A stretch of DNA of 64,000 nucleotides, from positions 16,132-80,131 of the forward strand of contig JBGQFD010000003.1 in assembly GCA_041496705.1 (NCBI GenBank). Direction: 5' to 3'. The DNA is from VBDM01 sp041496705 (GTDB lineage: Bacteria > Pseudomonadota > Gammaproteobacteria > Burkholderiales > SG8-39). Position numbers and translations under genes: made by a program. The notes beneath the pieces were generated by a model. It had not been told where the DNA came from. It searched no databases and was given only the letters and a program-made list of their open reading frames with translations. Below are positions 1 to 6,862 of the stretch, piece after piece (position 1 is the stretch's first letter; each line of letters opens with the position of its first letter).

Positions 1-1
1 G

Positions 2-349
2 TGCCGCACGTCGATCACCGAAATCTATCAAAGCGGCAACAGCGCGTCAGTAGCAGCAGGCAATTGGGGTTGCGAAGTGACAACGACGCTCACCGGCGCC
101 TCGAAGTACGTGGCGTCGATCGACACGACCCTAGACGGCATGGTCAAGGTGATCGTGCAGGGCATTCCGGCCCCGGCCGTTGTTGCCGGCACCTCGGATC
201 TGCTCACCCTGGTTCCGTTGGTAGACGCGACCACCAAGGCAACGAAAGCCCTCGTAGGTGGAGCGACCATCTATGGCTGGCGCTGCGGGGCGACTGCAGA
301 CGGCACGAGCGTCAACCCGAAGTACCTGCCGGGTTCCTGCCGCGGTTGA
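2..349 (+). CDS. pilA: Type IV major pilin PilA, C-terminal part (5' end outside window)
   Basis: Major subunit of type IV pili, assembled from the inner membrane into the extracellular fibre. The open frame enters from the left edge, so the prepilin leader and hydrophobic helix are missing; about 115 residues of the globular domain remain. Four cysteines are visible, and the last pair (WRCGATADG and the end PGSCRG) forms the C-terminal disulfide loop typical of proteobacterial pilins. The end KYLPGSCRG is very close to other betaproteobacterial PilA tails. A strong terminator follows, then a membrane TPR protein that may modify the pilin. PilS/PilR, encoded at 36-39 kb, are the expected regulators. 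The frame is fixed by continuous pilin-like coding from base 2; the shorter ATG at 77 is internal. Confidence 0.88.
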   Translation, partial: CRTSITEIYQSGNSASVAAGNWGCEVTTTLTGASKYVASIDTTLDGMVKVIVQGIPAPAVVAGTSDLLTLVPLVDATTKATKALVGGATIYGWRCGATADGTSVNPKYLPGSCRG

Positions 350-364
350 TTGCGACTCTGTAGC

Positions 365-396
365 AAAAAGGTACCCTTCGGGGTACCTTTTTTTTT
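365..396 (+). terminator. Intrinsic terminator of pilA
   Basis: Perfect 7-bp stem GGTACCC (370-376), tetraloop TTCG, GGGTACC (381-387), flanked by an A tract (365-369) and a run of nine T (388-396). It starts 16 bases after the pilin stop codon and ends three bases before the next start codon. Confidence 0.92.
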
Positions 397-399
397 GCC

Positions 400-2091
400 A
401 TGATCTCTAGCATCTTTGCGCGGTTTCCGCACGGGATCGCCATGGGCCTGGTCGCCGCGCTCGCCTGCGGCCTGTACTGGCCTTTCCTCGACAACCCGCG
501 AGTCTTCGACGACTGGGTGTTTTTCTCCGGCGCCGGGTTCTCCTATTACGCCACCCATCCGCTCGGTATCGGAGCGAGGCTTCCCGCGTACTTTTCTCTT
601 GCGGTAACCGAGGTCCTGGCGGGAAGCATGGAGGCGCACCGGATCGTGAGTCTGGCGTTTCACGTTATCTGTTCGCTCGCGCTATACAAGCTGATCTACG
701 ACCTTCTGCGGGCCACCAGGCTGTCAGACGGCACGGATTCGGCTCCGAGGGAGCGCGCGAACGCGGCAGGATGGGCGTTCGTTGGCGCAGCGGCTTTCGC
801 CATCCATCCGGTTGCGGTCTATGGAGCAGGGTATCTGGTCCAGCGGACCATCGTCCTCGCCACGCTGTTCTCGTTGCTGTCGATTGTTCTATTTGTCAGA
901 GGGCTTGCGCGCGGCAACCATGCCGATGCGATTTCGGCGGGGCTCGTGTACTCAATGGCCGTGCTAAGCAAAGAACACAGCATCCTGCTGCCGGCGGCCG
1001 CAGTGCTGGCTCTATTCTTGGTCAAAGCGGAACGGCGCTACGCCTTCCGCCACGCCGCAATCTATCTGGTGGCGTGCTTCCCTGCAGCGATTCTTGCAGT
1101 ATTGCTCAGAACTACGTTGCTCGGCACGGCGTACGAACCCGATTACGGCGGCGTCGCCACCCAGCTCGAGGGCGTTTTCGGGCATGCAATCACGGATTAC
1201 TCGTTGTCGCTAAGCGCGGCAACCCAGGCAGGCCTGTTCTTCAAGTACCTTTCTTTATGGCTATGGCCCGACGCAGGGGCGATGTCGCTCGACCTGCGCG
1301 TGGATTTTTTCCGGACCTGGTCAGCGGGTTGGATCGTTCTGAAAGGGTCGGCGTTCGTCGGTTTCGGCGCGCTGGGATTCCTGCTCCTGCGACGCGGGGG
1401 CAAAGCGGGACTTGCCGGGTTCGGCATGCTCTACACCTGGGTTCTTTTTCTCGTTGAATTCAGCGCAGGTAGGTTCCAGGAGCCACTGGTTCTTTACCGC
1501 AGCTATCTCTGGGCACCCGGCGTCTTCATTGCGCTTGTCGCTTTGCTAAGCGCCGTGCCGCTTCGGATAGTACTGGCGGCACTTGTAGTCGCGGTTCCGC
1601 TGTTGTTCTATCAGGCCCATGGCCGTCTGGTGACATTCTCAAGTTCGTTGCTCCTCTGGGAGGACGCGGTCGCGAAACTGCCCGAGACTCCAGTTCCCTG
1701 GGGGTCACGCACCTTGTACATGTTGGGAAGGGAGTATGTGTACAACGGGCGGCCGGACGAGGCCATTGAGATAGCCGAAAGGTGCATGAAGCAGTACCCT
1801 GACACTGTTCATTGTTACTATTCGCGCGGAGCGATCCATTTTCTTCTCGGGGAATTCCAGCTGGCGCTACCGTACTTGTCTCGGGCGGTCGAACTTCGGC
1901 CCGATATTGGCATTGGCCACCATCGCCTCGGATTGGTTCTGGAGCGCCTGGGGCGGCTCCGGGAGGCGAAGACCGAATACCGGCGTGCGTCCGACCTGGG
2001 TTTCGACGGAGCCGAATATGAAATCAAGCGCCTGGAATCGCCCGGTGCCAAGCCCGCGCCGTCCAAAACGACGAAATCTGGTCCGCGCTAG
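400..2091 (+). CDS. Polytopic membrane glycosyltransferase-like protein with C-terminal TPRs; putative pilin glycosyltransferase
   Basis: 563 residues. The first ~415 are strongly hydrophobic with roughly ten membrane segments; an early loop carries FDDW (near residue 37), like the acidic first-loop motif of GT-C enzymes. Residues ~432-545 contain about three tetratricopeptide repeats (for example GRPDEAIEIAERCMKQYPD and GEFQLALPYLSRAVELRPD). A GT-C-like membrane part followed by TPRs matches the TMTC-like layout. In Pseudomonas, pilin glycosyltransferases such as TfpW/TfpO lie next to pilA, so pilin modification is a reasonable inference here. The start at 400 lies three bases after the pilA terminator T-run and has no clear ribosome site; ATG 442 is an alternative. 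The substrate is unknown. Confidence 0.6.
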   Translation: MISSIFARFPHGIAMGLVAALACGLYWPFLDNPRVFDDWVFFSGAGFSYYATHPLGIGARLPAYFSLAVTEVLAGSMEAHRIVSLAFHVICSLALYKLIYDLLRATRLSDGTDSAPRERANAAGWAFVGAAAFAIHPVAVYGAGYLVQRTIVLATLFSLLSIVLFVRGLARGNHADAISAGLVYSMAVLSKEHSILLPAAAVLALFLVKAERRYAFRHAAIYLVACFPAAILAVLLRTTLLGTAYEPDYGGVATQLEGVFGHAITDYSLSLSAATQAGLFFKYLSLWLWPDAGAMSLDLRVDFFRTWSAGWIVLKGSAFVGFGALGFLLLRRGGKAGLAGFGMLYTWVLFLVEFSAGRFQEPLVLYRSYLWAPGVFIALVALLSAVPLRIVLAALVVAVPLLFYQAHGRLVTFSSSLLLWEDAVAKLPETPVPWGSRTLYMLGREYVYNGRPDEAIEIAERCMKQYPDTVHCYYSRGAIHFLLGEFQLALPYLSRAVELRPDIGIGHHRLGLVLERLGRLREAKTEYRRASDLGFDGAEYEIKRLESPGAKPAPSKTTKSGPR

Positions 2092-2129
2092 GACTCGGGC
2101 GCACGCGCTCTGATGGCGAGAGCGGCTGC

Positions 2130-2621
2130 TTAGTCGTCGGTCCTGTGGAAGTGCCCCGATCTCCCCCCGGACTTTTCAAGAAGCTTGATGTCCTGAATGA
2201 TCATGGCGCGATCCACGGCTTTGCACATGTCGTAGATTGTCAGCAGTCCCACGCTCACGGCTGCGAGCGCCTCCATCTCCACTCCGGTCCGGCCGATCGT
2301 TTCCGCGGTGACCACCAGGCGAATCTCCGGACGGCGCTTTCCCGCCGTAAATTCCGCCGTGACTCGCGTTAGACCCAGCGAGTGGCATAGCGGAATCAAG
2401 TCGCCTGTTCGTTTAGCAGCCTGAATAGCTGCGATTCTGGCCACGCCGATGACATCTCCCTTTCTCGGGGTGCCACGGAGAATGAGCTTCAATGTCGAGG
2501 GCGACATGCGAATGGTCCCGCAGGCGCGGGCAATGCGCCGCGTCTCGGGCTTTTCGCCGACATTTACCATGTGGGCCTGGCCGGAGCCGTCAAAGTGGCT
2601 CAATTGTTCCGAACGTTTCAT
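2130..2621 (-). CDS. moaC: Cyclic pyranopterin monophosphate synthase MoaC
   Basis: Converts the cyclic 3',8-dihydro-GTP made by MoaA into cyclic pyranopterin monophosphate, an early step of molybdenum cofactor synthesis in the cytoplasm. At 163 residues it has the usual length. The signature IPLCHS is at residues 76-81, and the catalytic Asp and Lys are in DMCKAVDRA (D131, K134). The ATG at 2621 has a good ribosome site, GAGAGG. No other moa or moe gene lies in the window, so it is a singleton here. It is divergent from the M48 protease gene with only 45 bases between the two starts. Confidence 0.95.
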   Translation of the reverse strand: MKRSEQLSHFDGSGQAHMVNVGEKPETRRIARACGTIRMSPSTLKLILRGTPRKGDVIGVARIAAIQAAKRTGDLIPLCHSLGLTRVTAEFTAGKRRPEIRLVVTAETIGRTGVEMEALAAVSVGLLTIYDMCKAVDRAMIIQDIKLLEKSGGRSGHFHRTDD

Positions 2622-2666
2622 AACCTCTCCCGGGAACCCCGGCGGGACAGCGGTATCATATTATCC

Positions 2667-4100
2667 ATGAGAATCCATCTTGCCTGCCTCGGACTCGTAT
2701 TGCTGGCTCAGCAAGGGCAGGCTCAGGGCTTGCCCGAGCTGGGTGACTCGTCCGGGGCGCTGATTTCTCCCCAGACAGAGCGCAAGATCGGGGAACAGGC
2801 CATGCGCGAAATTCGCCAGAGGGACGCGCACTTTCTAGATGATCCTGAGCTCACCGACTACATCAATACCCTTGGCCGGAGAATCGTGTCGGCAAGCCCG
2901 GATGGGCGCCTGGATTTCGAGTTCTTTCTGCTGCGGGACAATACTATCAATGCATTCGCGATGCCCGGAGGCTTCGTAGGCGTGCATACCGGCCTTCTGC
3001 TTGCCGCGCAAACGGAATCCGAACTCGCGGGAGTGCTTGCACACGAGGTCGCGCACGTGACGCAGCACCACATAGCCCGCCTCATCGGAAAGCAGGAACA
3101 GATGTCCATACCGACGCTGGCGGCGATCATTGTAGGATTGCTGGCCGCGCGCTCCAGCCCCGATCTGGCGCAGGCAGTGATCGTTGGAGCCGGGGCAACC
3201 GGCATTCAGGCGCAGTTGAACTACACGCGCGACTTCGAGCGCGAGGCAGACCGGATCGGCTTCCAGTTTCTCCAGCAGGCGGGTTTCGACGTGAGCGGAA
3301 TGGGGACGTTTTTTGACCGGATGCAAAAGGCGACCCGGCTATACGAAAACAACGCACCCGGATATCTGCGTACCCATCCGCTGACCACGGAGCGTATCGC
3401 TGACATGCAGAATCGCGCGCAATCCGCGGTGTACAGGCAGGCACCGGACAGTCTCGAATTCTTTCTAGCGCGCGCAAAGCTGCGCGCGGACGAGGGGCAG
3501 CCGCGTGAGGCTGTCGCATATTTCAGCGAACTGGTGCGCGAGCACCGCTATGCCGATGAATCCGGTGCGCGTTATGGCTTGGCGAGCGCATTGGCGAGGG
3601 CACGCGATTTTCCTCGAGCAGCCACGCAGGTGGAGGCAGTGCGCAAGCTGGTGGGAGGCCTGCACCCGATGGTCGAACTCCTGGCGGCGAGAGTTCGACA
3701 GGGTGGCGGAGATGCCGCCGGAGCCCGCGAACTGCTGCGCGCGGCGCTCTTTCGAGCGCCGAACTATCGGCCGCTTCATTACGCCTACGTCGAGGTCATG
3801 CAGGACCTGGGCCAACACGATGCTGCCCTTGCGTGGCTCAACGAGCTAGTAAAGACCTATCCACGGGACGAGCACTTTTACGGCCTGCTGGCAAAGTCCT
3901 ACAACGCATCCGGCAAGCGTCTTCTGCATCATCAGGCGCTGGCCGAGGTGTATGTTCTGCGCGGCACGCTGCCTGCCGCCATCGAGCAACTGCAGCTCGC
4001 CCAAAAGAGCGGAGACGGTGATTTCTATCAACTCTCGGCAGTTGACGCGCGCCTCAGGATGCTGCGCGCGGAGCAATCCGAAGATCGGAAACGTCGCTAG
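2667..4100 (+). CDS. bepA: Periplasmic M48 metalloprotease with TPR domain, BepA (YfgC) type
   Basis: 477 residues. An N-terminal signal peptide (about residues 1-20, ending GQAQG) sends it to the periplasm. The zinc site is HEVAH at 126-130, with the third ligand in the EREAD segment near residue 193. The C-terminal half is helical and TPR-like. BepA of E. coli (about 487 residues) has the same layout and handles outer-membrane proteins such as LptD, promoting assembly or degrading stalled forms. The start is placed at ATG 2667 because it begins a clear signal peptide; upstream in-frame codons overlap moaC. Assignment to BepA rather than another M48/TPR paralogue rests on layout and length. 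Confidence 0.8.
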   Translation: MRIHLACLGLVLLAQQGQAQGLPELGDSSGALISPQTERKIGEQAMREIRQRDAHFLDDPELTDYINTLGRRIVSASPDGRLDFEFFLLRDNTINAFAMPGGFVGVHTGLLLAAQTESELAGVLAHEVAHVTQHHIARLIGKQEQMSIPTLAAIIVGLLAARSSPDLAQAVIVGAGATGIQAQLNYTRDFEREADRIGFQFLQQAGFDVSGMGTFFDRMQKATRLYENNAPGYLRTHPLTTERIADMQNRAQSAVYRQAPDSLEFFLARAKLRADEGQPREAVAYFSELVREHRYADESGARYGLASALARARDFPRAATQVEAVRKLVGGLHPMVELLAARVRQGGGDAAGARELLRAALFRAPNYRPLHYAYVEVMQDLGQHDAALAWLNELVKTYPRDEHFYGLLAKSYNASGKRLLHHQALAEVYVLRGTLPAAIEQLQLAQKSGDGDFYQLSAVDARLRMLRAEQSEDRKRR

Positions 4101-4137
4101 AGACCAGGTACGGTCTCGCGGGCAGGGCAAGTCCGGG

Positions 4138-5121
4138 CTAACGCGGGCCAGTCTTGGCCGGGGCTTCGAAATACGCCTCGTAGAGAAGGTCGAAAGTCTT
4201 TTCGCTTTCGGAAAACAACTCCTGGTCGCTGTTGCTGCGCCGCCGCGCGCCTTGAAGCAGGGTTTCCACCCCCGCGGCTTCCGCTACCGGCGTGCCGCCG
4301 GCATCGAGGTAATGCACAAGGGTACCAATCCGTACCAGTGTCTGGTGCTTGTCCAGGCTGAAACTCGCCAGGAGTTCCTGGAAGGTAACGTTGTCCTTGT
4401 TGTTGAAAAACGTGGCCCCCTCAAACCCGAACCCGACTGCGGTGGACGGGCATGCGTCTGACTTGTCCAGCCATAACAGCGTGGCTTCCGGATCGATAAA
4501 TCGCCGGATGAGCCACGCAGAGGCGAGGCGGTCCGGCCAGAGAGGTTTGCGCGTGGCCCACGAGCGCTTGAAATAGTATCGTCCAGTCTGGGTCATGCGG
4601 CCTTCTCTGGGCGATTCCGGGAACATCAGCTTGCGCACCTGCGCCTCCGTGTCGCGCAGAGCGTGTTCGACCTTGTCCCTTGCCGGTGAGGGGAAAAAAT
4701 CGAGCGCGCTGATGGCTTCGAATTCCCGGCGCTGCTTGTTGAGAATGCGGGAGATCGCGCTTGGTTCAGAAACACCGAAACCTGCCTGCAGACTTCTGAT
4801 GGTCTTGGTCAGCTGCTCGTATTTCGAAGTTCGGTCAAAAAGCGAACGAAACATCTTGCCCTGCCTGGCGTCCAAGCTCGCTACCTGCAGGAGATGGGCC
4901 GATCCGCTGATGCGAGTCATGTGCTCCGACAGGCGTTGCAGCCCCAGGCGATTTCCCGGACTGTCGGGTAACACAAAAACCCCCTCGCGCAATACGGCGC
5001 AACCGAGCGAATCCAGGGTACGCAATACGCGCATTCGAGCGGCCGGATCGTCGGTTGGAAGGCTGGCGACGAATACGAGCCACGTCGGAACGGCCGCTAT
5101 TGACGTCTTTTCCTTAGCCAA
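4138..5121 (-). CDS. chrB: Chromate resistance protein ChrB (orphan)
   Basis: 327 residues. The N-terminal ~150 residues resemble the PaaX-like part of ChrB and the C-terminal part is the ChrB domain (segments KRSWATRKPLWPDRLASAWL and RRFIDPEATLLWLD). ChrB proteins are linked to chromate-dependent regulation of the chrA efflux gene, but no chrA is present here. Start is TTG at 5121 with AGGGA seven bases upstream; no ATG fits better. It converges on the M48 protease gene and is divergent from tusA. The family is clear; whether it acts in chromate response without a neighbouring transporter is not. Confidence 0.82.
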   Translation of the reverse strand: MAKEKTSIAAVPTWLVFVASLPTDDPAARMRVLRTLDSLGCAVLREGVFVLPDSPGNRLGLQRLSEHMTRISGSAHLLQVASLDARQGKMFRSLFDRTSKYEQLTKTIRSLQAGFGVSEPSAISRILNKQRREFEAISALDFFPSPARDKVEHALRDTEAQVRKLMFPESPREGRMTQTGRYYFKRSWATRKPLWPDRLASAWLIRRFIDPEATLLWLDKSDACPSTAVGFGFEGATFFNNKDNVTFQELLASFSLDKHQTLVRIGTLVHYLDAGGTPVAEAAGVETLLQGARRRSNSDQELFSESEKTFDLLYEAYFEAPAKTGPR

Positions 5122-5308
5122 TTTGATTCCCTGCTCGGACTCCGAGGCGCGACGCGTGCCAGTTTAAGTACCACCAAAAGAATAGGCAACCGGCCCTGGG
5201 ATGGCGACCCCGGCCGTCCGGTCCTGGCTTTGGCCCTGCAGGCCCGGCGCAGGTTCGCTGGTGTTTCGGTATATTAGTGCCCGATCCAACACGGCCATCG
5301 GACCCAAG

Positions 5309-5539
5309 ATGACACATTTTGACAAGGACCTGGATGTGCGCGGCCTGAACTGTCCGCTGCCCATCCTGCGCGCAAAGAGAGCATTGACGGAACTGAAGAG
5401 CGGCAAGGTACTGCGAGTGCTCGCGACCGATCCGGGCTCTGTCAAGGATTTCCAGGCCTTCGCAAGGCAAACCGGAAACGAACTCGTGTCGCATTCCGAG
5501 GCAGACAACGTCTTCACCTTTTTCATGAGAAGGAAATGA
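5309..5539 (+). CDS. tusA: Sulfurtransferase TusA family protein
   Basis: A 76-residue single-domain SirA/TusA protein with the conserved CPLP motif at residues 15-18; Cys15 carries the persulfide. TusA passes sulfur to the TusBCD-E relay for tRNA 2-thiouridine and influences sulfur partition to molybdenum cofactor and Fe-S synthesis. The start at ATG 5309 gives the normal family length; the frame extends upstream, but the preceding codons are not TusA-like. Tus, dsr or sox genes are not nearby, so which pathway it serves cannot be told from context. Confidence 0.88.
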   Translation: MTHFDKDLDVRGLNCPLPILRAKRALTELKSGKVLRVLATDPGSVKDFQAFARQTGNELVSHSEADNVFTFFMRRK

Positions 5540-5581
5540 TCGGGATCCGACGAGAACACGCCACGCCGGTCTCCTACGCGG

Positions 5582-6838
5582 CTAGCGCTTCGGCTCCTGG
5601 ATGATTCCTCGATCGACATAGACAGGGCGGACCGATCTGGCCCAGCTCCTGAAGCCCGCCGCGAAAGCACAGCCGGCGAGGGCGGCGCACAAACCGCACA
5701 ATGCGAGCGTGCGGTGTGCGCCGATGATCTCGGCAAGCGCTCCTGCAGCAAAATTTCCAATCGGCGCGACGCCAATGAAGCACATCACGTACATGCTGAT
5801 GACGCGCGCGCGTTTGTCATCCGCGGCCAATGTCTGCAGGATGGTATTGATGGAGGCGGCGGTGACCACCAGTCCGGCCCCAAACACCGCCAGGAAGAGG
5901 AGCGAAAGCCAAAGCAAACCCGAGGCGGAAAAACCGATCAGGGCAGCGCCTGCCATCACCGTAGTGGCGGGTATCACCCTGCCGAGCCCGCGTACGGAGC
6001 TTCGCGCAGCCAGCACAAAAGTCCCTGCGACTGCACCGAACCCCACTGCTCCGATGAGAAATCCGAATGTCCTCGAATCGCCAGCGAAGGTCTCGGCCGC
6101 GAAGATGGGCATGAGTGAGGACCAAGGTGCGGTGAAGAATCCAAGCGATGCCAGCAGCAGCAGGAGGCGCCGCGTTCCGGTATAGCCGAACGCGTAACCG
6201 AAACCGGCGACGAGCTGGCGCCACCAGCCGGAATCTGCCTCTGGGACGTTGCGCGGCGTCACCCGGACCACAATGTAGGTCGCGATGATTGCCAGGTAGG
6301 CGATGGCGTTCGCCAGGAAGCACCACGCTTCGCCAAATGCCGCGAGTATCACGCCGGCCAGCGAGGGACCGGCGAAGCGCGTCGCCTGAAACAGCATCGA
6401 TTGCAGGGCGATCGCGTTGGGCAGATCTTCCCTGTGCTCGATCAACTCCAGCAAGAACGCCTGGCGCGTCGGGGTCTCGAAGGAATTGACGATCCCGAGA
6501 AAAAGGGCAAGCGCAATGATATACGGCACCTGCACCAATTCGAGAAACGTGAGCAGGGCCAGCGCCAGCGCCTGCAGGAAAGCGAGGGACTGGATGATCA
6601 TCAGAAGGCGCCTGCGGTTGACCCGGTCGGCCCACACGCCTGCAATGGGCGACAGGAACAACATGGGCAGCTGCTGCGCTCCGGCGGTGACACCGAGGAG
6701 AAGGGCCGATCCGGTGAGGCGGTAGACGAGCCAGCTCATCGCCACTGACTGCATCCAAGTCCCCAGAAGGGAGAGACCCTGTCCCGCGTAGAAGATACGA
6801 AAGTTCTTGGAGCGGAAAGCTCGCAGAGCGGGTTTCAC
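5582..6838 (-). CDS. MFS transporter (EntS/MFS_3-like exporter)
   Basis: 418 residues with about twelve hydrophobic segments and the loop 2-3 motif GVWADRVNRRRLL of the major facilitator superfamily. The N-terminus (FRSKNFRIFYAGQGLSLLGTWMQ) is typical of the MFS_3/enterobactin-exporter-like group. An inner-membrane proton-coupled exporter is likely; substrate unknown. GTG start at 6838. Only 24 bases separate the valS stop from this start, so it may be the last gene of a valS transcript. Confidence 0.85.
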   Translation of the reverse strand: MKPALRAFRSKNFRIFYAGQGLSLLGTWMQSVAMSWLVYRLTGSALLLGVTAGAQQLPMLFLSPIAGVWADRVNRRRLLMIIQSLAFLQALALALLTFLELVQVPYIIALALFLGIVNSFETPTRQAFLLELIEHREDLPNAIALQSMLFQATRFAGPSLAGVILAAFGEAWCFLANAIAYLAIIATYIVVRVTPRNVPEADSGWWRQLVAGFGYAFGYTGTRRLLLLLASLGFFTAPWSSLMPIFAAETFAGDSRTFGFLIGAVGFGAVAGTFVLAARSSVRGLGRVIPATTVMAGAALIGFSASGLLWLSLLFLAVFGAGLVVTAASINTILQTLAADDKRARVISMYVMCFIGVAPIGNFAAGALAEIIGAHRTLALCGLCAALAGCAFAAGFRSWARSVRPVYVDRGIIQEPKR

Positions 6839-6862
6839 GAAGGCGGTTAGCCCTGGAAGTGC

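Noticed and set aside
1..363. 120-residue plus-strand frame over the pilin end
   Set aside because: The pilin frame (from base 2) encodes a recognisable PilA C-terminus with paired cysteines; the other frame is Arg/His-rich shadow.
5240..5300. TATATT at 5270-5275 as a tusA promoter
   Set aside because: No acceptable -35 is found at usual spacing.
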